Shown piece by piece: positions 1 through 13,401 of a stretch of DNA of 64,000 nucleotides. The position numbers and the translations under genes were made by a program. This stretch comes from Homarus americanus (Eukaryota; Arthropoda; Malacostraca; Decapoda; Nephropidae): contig NW_024725489.1 of assembly GCF_018991925.1 (NCBI RefSeq), positions 8,105,127-8,169,126 on the forward strand. Direction: 5' to 3'. The first letter of the stretch is position 1; every line of letters begins with the position of its first letter. The notes beneath the pieces are model-generated. The model was not told the DNA's origin. It ran no database searches and was given only the letters and a program-made list of their open reading frames with translations.

Positions 1-39
1 TTAAATTAATCAAGTTCTCATCTTTCTCGTCTCTTCAGA

Positions 40-900
40 GTCACTCGGAGTATCGTCCTCATATCTGAGGGTTGGCGACCACCGTCCTGCACTCTAAACG
101 TTTTCGGGCTGGTTTTAACAATCCTCTATGGTTTTGTATCTCTATGAAGGCCCAGGTTTTTTTTATTTAATTCATCCATTCCAATCTCTGCCTTCCCCTG
201 GCCTTCCTACCCTCAACTTCGCCCATTAAAATTTATGCTATCCCCTCATCCCTAACTACTGTATATGACGAAAGTACCCCATTTTTCTTTTTCTATGCAT
301 TTCTATTATTTCTCTTGATGCTATTACTAATCATAGTACTTCTTCATTTGCTTTCCTGTCAGTGTAGCTTATTTGCCTATAACGCCACATGTCAAAGGCC
401 TCCAACCTCTCCCTGGTGTCTCCTTAAAGTGACCCAATCACCAGTTTTTGCCATATAAAGCCTTTTGAATAGCTTTTTTTTCTGAAATTGAAGTCAATGT
501 CCCTTTTCATTAGGTCTTTTAGATTATTAAATGCTGTTTTTACTTGCCCTATTCTTATTTTGAGTTCTTCCGTACACCTACCTACCATCACAGCTAATGT
601 TAAAATTCCTAAATACACATAATTTGTCACTTGCTAAGGCTCCTTGTTGCCTACCATAATCTTTTTTTGCCAGTTTGGAAACAATAAATTATTTTATTCT
701 TTACAGTATTTTTCACCTTTTTCCAGTAATATGTTAACGAGTTTTTGTATGCCTCTCCACTATCTGTGATAAGAGCAGTACCATCTGCATAGCATATATT
801 TCATAATACTTTACCATTGACTTTTAGTCCTTCATTATCACTGATAACTTATCTCATTAATAATTCTGAATTTATATTATAAAATGTAAGTTTTCATACG
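40..900 (-). pseudogene. Decayed LINE reverse transcriptase fragment (RTE/L2-like), C-terminal half
   Basis: Read on the minus strand in shifting frames, this stretch carries the second half of a non-LTR RT. An LYxxNSELLMR-type block and GLKVNG lie near 850-890. The catalytic box follows as CYADGTALITDS near 770-800, where YADD has become YADG. A YVYLGIL block then precedes IGQVKTAFNNLKDLM (open reading 424-630). After it come RLEAFDMWRYR, SYTDRKANEEVL and the arginine-rich GRARGRQRLEWM motif near 175-410, and a final RTVVANPQ tail near 60-80. This block order is typical of the RT-to-tail region of endonuclease-type LINEs. Several frameshifts and stops and the mutated catalytic D make it a dead copy. 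The clade is uncertain. Confidence 0.75.
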
Positions 901-1009
901 ATCATTCAAAATGCTCTCCTTCAATTAATGAATTTTATTAAGAATATGTCTTCCTTTATAATTATTATTAGTACACCAACATATAGTCATCTAATATACT
1001 ATAGTGCTA

Positions 1010-1240
1010 TCTGAATGTATGTCTGTCTGCCTCTTTGTCTGTCTGTGCAGCCGACACGGCACAATCGTTTTTCATCAAACTTGGTGGAAAAATCCTCAAA
1101 AGATCGTAGAGTGGAACAAACCTGGTCCCATGTCGATGGTGTACTTAGGAAGGCATTAATTAATCATTTTATTTACGATGGAAAACGATGCAAGTCTACG
1201 GACTTGGCGCACTCTAATTAACCATCCAAGTCTACGGACT
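1010..1240 (+). repeat. Dispersed repeat, left copy flanking the 21-bp minisatellite
   Basis: This segment runs from the TGTCTGTCTG stretch through GCACAATCGTTTTTCATCAA and GTAGAGTGGAACAA to AGGAAGGCATTA and CATTTTATTTAC. It recurs in the same orientation at 4258-4440 with roughly 80 percent identity by eye. The short open reading through it (1015-1221) is not convincing as a gene. The two copies bracket the minisatellite. Confidence 0.75.
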
Positions 1241-1271
1241 TGTCGCTCCCTCATTCGCTTTACGCTGTCAG

Positions 1272-1340
1272 CCGGATACAATACAGTACAATACCATACA
1301 ATACCATACAAGACCATACATGCAATACAATACACAACGA
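1272..1340 (+). repeat. ATACA-rich short tandem repeat
   Basis: Imperfect repeats of a 5-bp ATACA/CATAC unit, such as CAATACAGTACAATACCATA. It lies between the left dispersed-repeat copy and the minisatellite. Confidence 0.7.
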
Positions 1341-1591
1341 ACTATAAATATTTGTAAGAATAAAACATAATTATATAGACATGTAAGACTCACAACTTGA
1401 TAAGATATTCGTAAGACATTAGCTATTGCAAATGTGATTACATGTTTTGTTATTAATCCAGTGTGAGATGTATCGGTATTGGTGGTACAATCCTAATGGT
1501 CTCTAATCCTGTTCATTAGGTGAGGTAAATCTGGGTTTATAGAGATTAAAGATAAGGTGTGGGGTTTATTCTACCTGTGTTAGTGTCAGGT

Positions 1592-4250
1592 ACGACCCTT
1601 ATTATAACAATCACGACCATGATTATAACAACCAGGACCATGAATATAACAACCACGACCATGATTATAACAACCACGACCATGATTATAACAACCACGA
1701 CCATGATTATAACAACCACGACCATGATTATAATAACCATGACTATGATTATAGCAACCACGACCATGATTATAACAACCACGACCATGACTATAACAAC
1801 CACGACCATGATTAAAACAACCACGATCATGATTATAACAACCACGACCATGATTATAACAACCACGACCATGATTATAACAACCAGGACCATAATTATA
1901 ACAAACAGGACCATGATTATAACAACCACGCCTATGATTATATCCCCCACGACCATGATTGTAGCAACTACGACCATGATCATAACCACGACCATGATTA
2001 TAACAACCAGGACCATGATTATAACAACCAGGACCATGATTATAACAACCAGGACCATGATTATAACAACCACGACCATAATTATAACAACCACGACCAT
2101 GATTATAACAACCACGACCATGATTATAGAAGACACGACCATGTTTATAACAACCACGACCATGATTATAATACCAACGACCGTGATTATAACAACCACG
2201 AACATGATTATACAAAAACGACCTTGATCATAACAACCACGACCATGATTATAATAACCACGACTATGATTATAACAACCACGACCACGACCATGATTAT
2301 AACAGCCACGACTATGATTATATCACCTGACCATGATTATAACACCTACGTCTATGATAATAAAACCACGAGCATGATCATAACCGGCAATGATCATAAG
2401 CACATCCACGACCGTGATTATAAAAACACGACTATGATTATAACAGCCACGACCATGATTTTCTTAACACCCACGACCATGATTATAACAACCGACTATG
2501 ATTATATCACCCACGACCATGATTATAACAACCACGACCATGATTATAACAACCACGACAATGATTGCAACAACCACGACCATGATTATAACAACCACGA
2601 CCATGATTATAACAACCACAACTATGATTATAACAACCACGACTATGATTATAACAACCACGACCATGATTATAACAACCACGACCATGATTATAACAAC
2701 CACGACTATGATTATAACAACCACGACTATGATTATGACACCCACGACCATGATTATAACAACTGCGAACATGATCATAACCACGACAATGATTATAACA
2801 ACCATGACTATAATTGTAACAACCACGACCATGATTTTAACATCCACGACCATGATTTTAACACCCACGACCATGATTATAACAACCACAACTATGATTA
2901 TGACACCCACGACCATGACTATAACAACCACCACTATGATTATATCACCCACGACCATAATTATAACAACCACGACTAGGATTATAACACCCACGACCAT
3001 GATTATAACAACTACGACTATGATTATAACAACCACGACCATGATTATAACACGCACAACTATGATTATACAGCCATGACCATGATTATAACAACCACGA
3101 CTATAATTATATCACCCACGACCATGATTATAACAACCACGACCAAGATTATAACAACCACGACCATGATTATAACAACACACTATGATTATAACAACCA
3201 CGACCATGATTATAACAACCACGACAATGATTATAACACCCACGACCATGATTATATCACCCACGACCATGATTATAACAACCAGGACGATGACTATAAC
3301 AACCAGGACCATGATTATAACAACCAGGACTATGATTATAACAACAACGACCATGATAATAACAAGCAGGACTATGATTATAACAGCCACGACAATGATT
3401 ATAACAACCACGACCATGATTATAACAAACAGGACCATGATTATAACAAACACGACTATGATTAAATCACCCACCTCCATGATTATAACAACCATGACTA
3501 TGATTTTAACAACCACGACCATGATTATAACAACCACGACAATGATTAAAACAACCACGACTATGATTTTAACAACCACGACCGTGATTATAACAACCAC
3601 GACCATGAATATATCACCCACGACCATGATTATAACACCTACGACAATGATCACTAACAACCACGAGCATGATCATAACTACGATCATGATTATAACAAC
3701 CACGACCATGATTATAACAACCACGACCATGATTATAAAAACCACGAATATGATTATAACAACCACGACCATGATTATAACTCCCACGTCCATGATTATA
3801 ACAACCACGACTATGATTATAACAACCACAACAATTATTATAAGAACCACAACCACAACAATTATTATAAGAACCACGACCATGATTATAACAACCACGA
3901 CTATGATTATAACACTCCCGACCATGATTATAAAAACTACGACCATGATTATAACAACTACGACTATGATTGTAACAACCACGACCATGATTATAACAAC
4001 CACGACCATGATTATAACACACACGACCATGATTATAACAACCACAACTATGATTATAACACCCACGACCATCGTTATAACAACCACGACTATGATTATA
4101 ACAACCACGACCATGATTATAACAACCACGACCATGGTTATATCTCCCACGACCATGATTATAACAACCACGACTAGGATTATATCACCCACGACCATGA
4201 TTATAACAGCGACGACCATGATTATAACAACCACGACCATGATTATCTCA
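1592..4250 (+). repeat. 21-bp minisatellite, about 125 units
   Basis: Head-to-tail units of 21 bp beginning CACGACCATGATTATAAC. Because 21 is a multiple of three and the unit lacks stops in most frames, long apparent ORFs run on both strands (peptides such as MIITTTT and NHDHDYN). These are repeat artefacts. Point variants cluster: CAGGACC units sit next to each other near 2005-2065 and 3290-3340. ATATCACCC units recur irregularly, for example near 1940, 2320, 2505, 3110, 3250 and 4187. Both patterns fit local duplication. A few units are shortened, for example near 2290, 2760 and 3665. Confidence 0.95.
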
Positions 4251-4257
4251 TATACTA

Positions 4258-4445
4258 TAGGAAAAGCCGTGTGTCTGTGTGTGTGTCTGTTGTGGGCAGC
4301 CGAAACGGCACAATCGTTTTTCATCAAACCTGGAGGAAAAATCGCAAAAAAAATCGTAGAGTGGAACAATAATGGTCCCATGTCGAAGGTTTCTTTAGGA
4401 AGGCATTAGTTAACCATTTTATTTACACTGGAAAATAATGTCGCT
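4258..4445 (+). repeat. Dispersed repeat, right copy flanking the minisatellite
   Basis: Same sequence as 1010-1240: GGCACAATCGTTTTTCATCA, GTAGAGTGGAACAA, TGGTCCCATGTCGA and AGGAAGGCATTAGTTAACC. It starts directly where the last 21-bp unit ends, after CATATACTATAGGAAAAGC. Confidence 0.75.
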
Positions 4446-4449
4446 TTAC

Positions 4450-5455
4450 GTTGCCAGCCTTCCGGCGGTTGCGCGCTTGCCAAACACGAGCGTTCGAACT
4501 TTCACGCTTTGTTAAACTGTACCACCGGACTCGCCACCGGGCACGAAGTGCCCACGATCACTTGTCATCTCTATGCAGCTTAACTAATACTGTCTTCATC
4601 TAGCCACCAGATGTTTGTTTTGCTTTCAATCTCCCATCTACTTCAATTGTAGAGCTTCTTCCTTCACTCTTTCCTATATCTTATCCCTTCATTATTCAAA
4701 CGTGTTTTTGGCCTCAATTCTTCAACATAAGTGTTCCTTCACTGTTTCAAAACTTCTTATCCGTCTGTTTCAATACCTATACATATACCCACTATATCAT
4801 TCCTCATCACAATTCCACGTACTCTAGATCCCCCACGATACAAAAACTTAAAAACTTCCCAGGATACGTTATTTTACTTATTTTAATTTTTCCTACATTT
4901 TCATTCGGTTCATAAAACAATTATTTTATTGGGAAGCTGCTCTTCTTCCTTTGCCTTTTTTGTGCTCCATTATTCTCAAAAGTCATCTGCTTCACTCTCT
5001 AATCTTTTAGCAATCTCCAAATGGAGTCTAATGTACGGCCTTGAAGCTTGAACAAATAAACTTACATAAAATGAACACAAAGTATTTTATGAATAAAATT
5101 TTTCAATATGTAATAAAAATGATATTAAGTTGATTAGGCGCGTTTAAGTTTTATATTAAAAACATTCTTTATATACAAGATTAAATAACGAATGTGGACC
5201 GAGAATTTTTAGGACTGTATTCGCTACAATATTGCAATCTACAGTTTTATTTATCTGTCCAAAAATCTCAAAATCCCTACCACCTGTATTCCACTTTGTG
5301 GGAATACACTAACACTCAACCCACCAGCAGTACCGTCAACACTGTCACTCAGCTTGTGTAGCACATATGGGATGAGTACTACCGCCACCAACTACAAACG
5401 GCAATCATACGAACCCACGGCCCACGAGCCCATGAATGTGACCACCTACTCTGAG
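4450..5455. other. No gene seen
   Basis: AT-rich sequence with a short GC-richer patch at 4450-4560. The open reading at 4615-4827 has no recognisable motif, and its hydrophobic, low-complexity content looks accidental. Confidence 0.6.
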
Positions 5456-5458
5456 CAC

Positions 5459-5846
<388 letters not shown>

Positions 5847-5884
5847 TGTAGTGATGGGTTGTCAGACCACAGCTTACATCTCAG

Positions 5885-6270
5885 AAACAGTCCAGACTTG
5901 ACCCGACATTAGGGGGATCAAATGTAAGGGTACCCCTCGCAACCACTCAAGGAGTTACAAATCAACTGGCTCCCCTCCCATGTCACACGGCCCCAACAAA
6001 CATGTAAGAAGGCACCGGCCGACTCTCTCCCAATATACACAATAACCTACACAGCAGAAGAAGTCCAGACCTGACCTCACATTAGCCAGGTCAAATGTAA
6101 CCCTCGAGCCCAAGTCAAGGGGCTACAAATCAACCAGGGCCTTTCATGTCACACGGCCCCATCTGAAGATTTCTCCAGAATATACAACTTATAGTCTCTG
6201 AAAAAGTCCAGACCTGACCCTACATTAGCGAGGGCAAATGTAAGGAGACCCTTCGCCGCTCCCCCCCCCC
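5885..6270 (+). repeat. Three diverged tandem units of about 145-173 bp
   Basis: TCCAGACYTGACC followed by ACATTAG and CAAATGTAA recurs at 5891, 6064 and 6207. Between the first two, TACAAATCAAC and CATGTCACACGGCCCC also repeat. Spacings are 173 and 143 bp. Its nature is unknown. The minus-strand open reading at 6149-6475 overlaps it and has no recognisable domain. Confidence 0.6.
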
Positions 6271-6479
6271 CGATCAGCTCAACCTGACGGCTCGCCTCCC
6301 AATATATAGGACGTCCCTGTAGTCTCCTCGGACGATTGGCGAAGGTTGTCGCGCTAACAAGGTGGCCAGCTACCACGTCCCCGAGTCCTGCTCGAGAGAA
6401 GTCAGGGGCCGGAGGCAAGTCGCCTCCGGTCAGGACCGAGACTTCCCTCCGGCGCCCAGCTAAGCAGTCTCCCATAGAG

Positions 6480-7001
<522 letters not shown>

Positions 7002-7440
7002 GGTGACAATAAAAAGTGAAAGTTTTTATTTTTAGATGGCCATTTGTCCAATACTGCGTACCCATGAAAAAAGAACACAGGCGAAATCCTGGGTCATTTG
7101 GACAATATTTAGAGGTGGCTCAAGCCATTTGAAGTTAACACTACTGAAATTATTATTGATTTTTTCTAATTTCTTTATTTATGAACCGATTACTATGAAA
7201 CTTTGCAGGTATATGTAGAATGCAAATTCAAACTAAAGTTGTTCTAACATTTTTTCTAAAAATGAGTAATGAGTATTTTGGCTGGTGCAGCTATTGGCAA
7301 TGCAGAGGGGAGGGAGAGGCGGGTGTCAGTCGGGGTAGGGGGAAGAGGTTGTGTGCCAGTGTCTGACTGGTACAGTAGCATCAGTTGTGTGTGAGACGTG
7401 ACGGTGGGTGTGTGTGCGTCGCTCTTGTTGCAGTATTACG

Positions 7441-7600
7441 GTTAGTACCATTGTCTTTGTCTAAAATCAATGCATCAATTTAGGTATATAACACTTTAAA
7501 AACTTTATACAAGTGATCTTGCATGCCGTATGCTTTATGGGTGCTGTTGTTTGCATAACAGTAACAACATAAGTTACATAAATGTTTTTGTTTGTTTCAG
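7441..7600 (+). other. Predicted 5' UTR intron of TE-A gene
   Basis: Donor GTTAGT at 7441 and a pyrimidine-rich acceptor (TTTTTGTTTGTTTCAG) ending at 7600. The acceptor lies 5 bases before the ATG at 7606. TE-B has an intron of nearly the same size and position. Predicted from sequence only. Confidence 0.55.
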
Positions 7601-7605
7601 GTTCA

Positions 7606-9813
7606 ATGGAGAGTACACGTTCAAAAACTGAAGTTTGGCTCATTGGTCAGCACATAACCGAAATCACGGGTGCACAACTTCCTTCAAGAGGAGATGTTCT
7701 ACGTCTGTTTTTCCACGGTCACAATGAACATAAGAAAACAGTGAATGATTCTGCGAGTGAAGTTGCAGCATCGGTTATTAGTTTCTGGAATAAAGCACGG
7801 ATTCCTACCATAACTGAGAAGAGTATTGGACGAAAGGTAGTGGATCTTTTTTTAATGTGGAAGGGACTTAAGAAAAACTGCACTCGCACTACAGACACAC
7901 AACGTAAGAAAGAGGAAACTTTTTGTGATGAGTTAGAGGACCTCTTCGATGTTGCCCACCCCAAGGCAATGCAGCTCTTGACCATCAAAGAAGACCGAGC
8001 ATTCCTGGCAGCGCAACGAGAAAAAGGAAAGAAGAGGTGTAATGGCAGGAGTAGACAAAAAGATTGCTTGTTCCATCAAGCGTCGGGAAGAAAGCAAGAG
8101 TAAGCAATCTCTACAACAGAATCAAGCCAGTTCTGCTCTTGAATATGATGAGTTGGGTTCTTCGTCTGAAACAGAATCACAATCAAGCTCGTCATCATCT
8201 ACAAGTTCCCTAGCGATATCACCAGTGGTATCTTCTTCCAATCGTAAACGTGCTACTCTCAAAGTTATCACCCCTGAATTGTCAAGTACATTGGACCACA
8301 CTGGGATCAGTCACCGCTCTGCTCTCCGGATCGTCAGTGCCACGGCTGCTAGTCTAGGTCATGACCCAATGGAACTAGTTTTAAACTATGAGACAGTGCG
8401 TACTTCGCGAGCGACCCACCGTTCTGGGATTGCCAACGAAATTAAAGAAAAATTTCAACCTAGTGAAGTGCTGACTGTGCACTGGGATGGAAAAATTATT
8501 CCTGATGAACAAGGAGCGAGTGTTGACCGAATCGCCATTCTTGTCTCCGGAATCAATACTGAAAAGCTGCTTGGTGTCCCGAAACTATTGTCAGGGACTG
8601 GACAGGCCATTGCTACAGCAGTCAGTGCAGCGCTGGAAGAGTGGAAAATATCAGAGAATGTTTCAGCACTCAGTTTTGACACAACAGCTTCAAACACTGG
8701 GCACTTGTCGGGGGCATGTGTCATTCTGGAGCAGAAACTCGGCCGCCGTCTTCTGCATCTCACGTGTCGTCACCACATCCTTGAGCTTGTTGCCGAGAAA
8801 GCGTATGTGGAATGCATGGGGCCTTCCTCTAGACCAGATAATACTCTCTTCTCTCGCTTCAAGCATAAGTGGAAGGACATCAGTCAAGATGACTACAGCC
8901 CTCTCTCAGACCTCCCTCCAAGTTTGTACGAGAAACGAGATGACCTCATCTGTTGCTGGAAACATCATCTGGGCAAGAAGCAGCAGCCACGTGATGATTA
9001 CCGTGAGGTACTGGAGCTAGCAATCAGGTGTCTCGATGGAGCTCTACCCAAGTTTAATCTCCGACGGCCCGGAGCACTTCACCGAGCACGGTGGATGGCT
9101 AAGCTCATTTATGTCATGAAGATCCTGATTTTTGCTAATCAGTTTATCTAACTGCTCGTGAGACATTAGGCTTGAAACGATTCACATTCTTTGTGCTAGA
9201 GGTGTATGTCAGTGCATGGTTCACGGCCTCCGTTCCATCCTCCGCTCCTGCTAATGATTTGCGGCTCCTCCAAGACCTGTCAGAGTACCACGACGTCAAA
9301 ATATCAAGAACATGTCTCACAGTCTTCGGTCGTCACCTGTGGTACCTCAGTGAAGGCTTGGTGGGTCTTGCACTCTTCGATCCACAAGTTAATGCAACAA
9401 TGAAGACAAACATAGTTCGGACAATCGTTGAGAGGAAGGCGACCGAGGATTCACCAAAACGTGCTGCTCTTCCTGCCACATCTTCCCTTCCCACAAAGCA
9501 GCTCTCAGACTTTGCTTCTAGAGGATCAAACTTTCTATTTGAAAGTCTCAAAATGAAGACTTCTTTTTTGTCCAAGGAGCCTGACACATGGTCTGATGAT
9601 GAAGACTTCAAAACTGGCGTCGCAGTTGTGGGTGGTCTCAGAGTCATCAACGACACTGCAGAGAGAGGGATTGCCTTGATACAGGCATTCAACAGCAAGA
9701 TCACGAAGAGTGAAGACCAGCGTCAACATCTGCTGCAGGTTGTTGAAGAGCAGAGGCGGTCACAACCAGGGACATCAAAACAGGACCTTACAAGCAAAAA
9801 GCGAAAACAATGA
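7606..9813 (+). pseudogene. TE-A transposase-like protein, two frameshifts
   Basis: About 735 residues colinear with the TE-B protein. The N-terminal part (7606 to about 8035) has LPSRGDVLRLF and FLAAQREK blocks. A frameshift near 8035 (one base extra, or two lost) moves to frame 2, where a serine-rich linker is followed by the core. Core residues are D at 8486 (HWDGK), D at 8678 (FDTTASNTG), and C at 8765 in CRHHILEL, giving D-x28-C-x2-H-x2-E. HRARWMAK follows. A second shift near 9148 (one base lost) restores LTARETLG, then APANDLRLL, HLWYLSE and the C-terminal DTAERGIALI and LLQVVEEQRR. I infer an RNase H-fold transposase from the D, D, CxxH arrangement, which recalls hAT enzymes. I do not know a named family. 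The upstream ATG at 7582 lies in the predicted intron. Confidence 0.75.
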
Positions 9814-10133
9814 ATGGGTTGTCCACACCTCTCCCACCCATTGATGTTAGCGTGTTCACTGCAGTTTCATTTTAAAAAGGAATTAATCATTTATATGTAC
9901 AGTGTACACATAAACTTGCTCAATATGTAAATTTTAAAATAAACCGGCATATTATGAATATTCGTATTTTTTGCCAAAAGGATAAAACTTCAATTGACTT
10001 GAGCTACCTCTAAATATTGTCCAAATGACCCAGGATTTCGCCTGTGTTCTTTTTTCATGGGTACGCAGTATTGGACCAATGGCCATTCCATTTAATCAAT
10101 TTTAGAAATTCACCCCTATGCACTATTGTCACC

Positions 10134-10322
<189 letters not shown>

Positions 10323-10341
10323 TAACGCTCATAGGAGCGTT

Positions 10342-10765
10342 ATTGGTTTGATGCTGGAGAAATAAACCCTCAACGTTGACGCGTACCATGTAATTCGGTC
10401 AAAACCTGTTGAAGAACAATTCACATATAACAAATGCTGTTATCTCAGGACACATAGAATGAAAAATACAATCAATATGCAGTACATAGCCTGTTAGCAT
10501 CTGAAGTATAACTCTCATGTTACATCTGTTGATACATCAGGAGACAAGGTGTATAATATGATCAAATTACAGTACATAAATATACTTATTAAAGTTATTT
10601 AGAGTTTATATTTTCGTTTTAGGGTCTTGAGTTCGACCAGCGTGTTGTTTCTTCTGCAAGAATTGGTAGACTACTGAGCAATCGCCATCCAATCGCAGCC
10701 CTAGGCGAGGGCATCTGTTTATATTAGACACAACCAACAAACACGTTGTCAGCACTGCCCCCCTT
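10342..10765. other. No gene seen
   Basis: Unremarkable AT-rich sequence. No convincing open reading on either strand. Confidence 0.5.
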
Positions 10766-10769
10766 CTCA

Positions 10770-11045
<276 letters not shown>

Positions 11046-11189
11046 ACATATCTACACAAATATACATAGATCAGTTTCATGTGGGTAATGTCACTGTTCA
11101 CTGCCACGCAGAATCAGAGGTTCGTACACAAAGAATACATCATATTCATTGACAGTACATATAGGTCAGAATCAGATTAGATTGCCCCA

Positions 11190-13203
11190 GAGGGGGCTAG
11201 TTTATTGGGCACCCCCTTACATCCTGTGCACAGTGAAGCGCAGAAGCGTTTACAGTGCCCATCTGGGAAGCAAGCAGAGTTCATGCTTGCCTTTTATGAT
11301 CATGCATTAGGGCGTAAAAGCCTGAAGTGTCATGGGTTTTGTCAGCAAGTTACATAAAGTGACAGAATGATGAGTGTGTGGGGGGAAATATCCCGGTACA
11401 ATTTATCTGTTTATGGCAAAGCGTGGCAGGTCTCTAATAATGTCAAGTGCCAGGCCATAGCCATAGGCATTGACAGTATTGAGGGACATACCTTTTAGTG
11501 TGATTGTGATGGCGTGTACGTCGGTAGTGTCGGCTTCAACGGGGACGTCGAGAGCTTGGTAGGGGACGTCCTTCTTGGCGTAGATACATAGTCCACTAGC
11601 ATGTCCGCTTGGTGGTCAATTGATGTGGAGAAATGGAGTGGGTGGGCCCCTGGAGCCGGCACGCCGGCAGGGGAGAACAGGGGGCCCCCTGCCTCCTCGG
11701 TGTCCTTGGGTCCATGAGCGCGCGGTGGGTGGACAGGGGCAGCCGGGGCAGGCTCTGTGCGGATGGGGGGCAGGCTCGGTGTGGACGCCGGCAGTGGTGC
11801 CAGGCGGCAGTGGAGTAGGCCGAGAGCATGAGGGGCACACAGGGGGACTACCAGGTTGTGTCAGACCAGAAGAGGAGGGTGACTGGGCAGCAGCTGGAGG
11901 TAGGGGTAGTCTGTGTAGGTTGGAGATGGCGGTACAGAGTGTATCAAAGAGTCTTTCAATACGGTTGGTAAATTCGTGTAAGAGGGATATGATCTGTGTC
12001 GTGTCACCGGAGGTGGGTTATGGGGGGGGCACCGGTGGGGGCACAAGGTCTGACAGTCTGAGTAGAGACGGGGAGGAGGCCTAGTTGTAGTCGAGTGAGG
12101 AGACGGCCAGGACTACTGTGTTGCTGCCAATTGAGGCCAGGCAGGGGCAGGTATTGTTGAAGAAGGCTCTGTAGGCTGGGGTAGAGGTTGAGATGGACGC
12201 AGCCTTTGGGGAGACTTTTCTCCTGGGACAGACGGACGTTTGGGGCATTGTCGTGAGTCAGCATTGTGCCAGCCACCACAATTACAACACCTGGGGTCAA
12301 CACCACCCCCATTGAGGTGGTCTTTGATTTTTTGGGCACAGACGGAGGAGAGATGGTTACGTGAACAGAAACGACATCTGGGATGATCACGTCGGCAGCA
12401 GGTGATAAATGCGTGACCCTCAATGGGAGCAGATGACACAAAAGGCAGGTCTGGGGTGATATGGTTCAGCGTACAGTGGAGGGCGGACTGGGTGGGCATC
12501 AACAGTGGTTGGGCACTCCCTCCCCTTCCATTTAACTATGATAGCTGCTTGTGGGGTCTTCCCTCGGTAGTGTCGACATATACTGGGTATACGTGGATTA
12601 AAGTGACGAGCATCTTCGACTTCAGCGTATAGGGGTAAATGTTTAAGTAGGATGTGGCAACATTCTGCTACGTCGGCAGGTGGAGGGAGAAGGACGGCCC
12701 CGTCATATCCATCAGTACTGAGCGTTTCATAGACCTCGGGTGTCTGACACTTGATAAAGTTACGGTTCTTACCTTTTTGGGATTGAATGGTGAGACCGTG
12801 CTGTCTCCGATACTTTGTTGTCCAATTAAACCGGTCCTAAGCGGTTTTCAGTGAGTCCTTGGGAAATGCAGATGCAATTTACTTGGTTGGTTGGGAGACG
12901 GGAGGAAGGGAGGCGAGGCGAGGGGAGGCTCGCTGCCCTTGGCAGTGGTGTTGCACTCAGGCAAGTGTTTCCCATAGAAACATTCCTTTCACTATCACTG
13001 AGGTCTGACTCTTGCAAGATGCACTTTGACTATCCGTCTCAGAAATGTCTGTATCCATGAGAGAGGAGGGGACGCCTCTTCTGGGGCACTTACGTCGACG
13101 CCGCTCCCCCATCGCTGGCAACACGCTGGCGAAGGGGTAGGAGACTGAGGTGGCCTTTGTGTGACGATCGTGAGGACAAGAGCAACGGGGCACAAGTCTA
13201 TCC
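11190..13203 (-). mobile_element. LINE-X copy A, internally deleted
   Basis: On the minus strand this copy runs from a 5' end near 13203, through a broken ORF1, to a 3' UTR ending CCCAATAAACTAG near 11205. The start (AGCGATGGGGGAGCGGCGTC region) aligns with copy B at 13402. Near 11540 it enters an endonuclease-like start (AITITLKGMSLNTVNAY) and then jumps at once to LALDIIRDLPRFAINR-stop. Most of ORF2 (endonuclease and RT) is therefore missing. The same 3' tail appears in copy B and in the SINE at 27364-27784. Confidence 0.8.
12005..13120 (-). pseudogene. LINE-X copy A ORF1 (zinc-knuckle protein), broken
   Basis: An arginine-rich start (MGERRRRKCPRRG) near 13110 leads through frameshifted pieces to a region at 12113-12502. 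There two cysteine clusters are readable: CRFCSRNHLSSVC and CCNCGGWHNADSRQC, both of the C-x2-C-x4-H-x4/5-C type. A proline-rich tail follows. ORF1 proteins of this kind bind the LINE RNA. Several stops and frameshifts make the copy non-coding. Confidence 0.65.
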
Positions 13204-13401
13204 ACTTACGTAATTCTAATAAACCATTTTATTTGTTTGTTAAAAGTATTATATTCCCGCAGCATTTACCATCATTCTTTTCCAGAATTACAGTATACCA
13301 TGTGTCCTAACCCTCGAGCCATGCTACCAAAGGTCAGCGGTTATGGGATAACCATATGAAGTAAAAACTAAGCTATATCTCATTCGTGGCGTGACCTCAT
13401 A
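13204..13401. other. Spacer between head-to-head LINE-X copies
   Basis: About 198 bp not shared by the two arms. No open reading or motif recognised. Confidence 0.6.

Noticed and set aside
1546..4409. Long ORFs on both strands with MIITTTT, NHDHDYN or CYNHGRG repeats
   Set aside because: They occur in several frames and on both strands because the 21-bp unit is a multiple of three. No start context, no non-repeat domain and no codon signal support a real protein.
6149..6475. 108-codon minus-strand ORF as a gene
   Set aside because: It overlaps diverged tandem units and contains no recognisable domain.
11596..12084. Plus-strand ORFs opposite LINE-X copy A
   Set aside because: They are antisense shadows of the proline-rich ORF1 tail and deleted ORF2.
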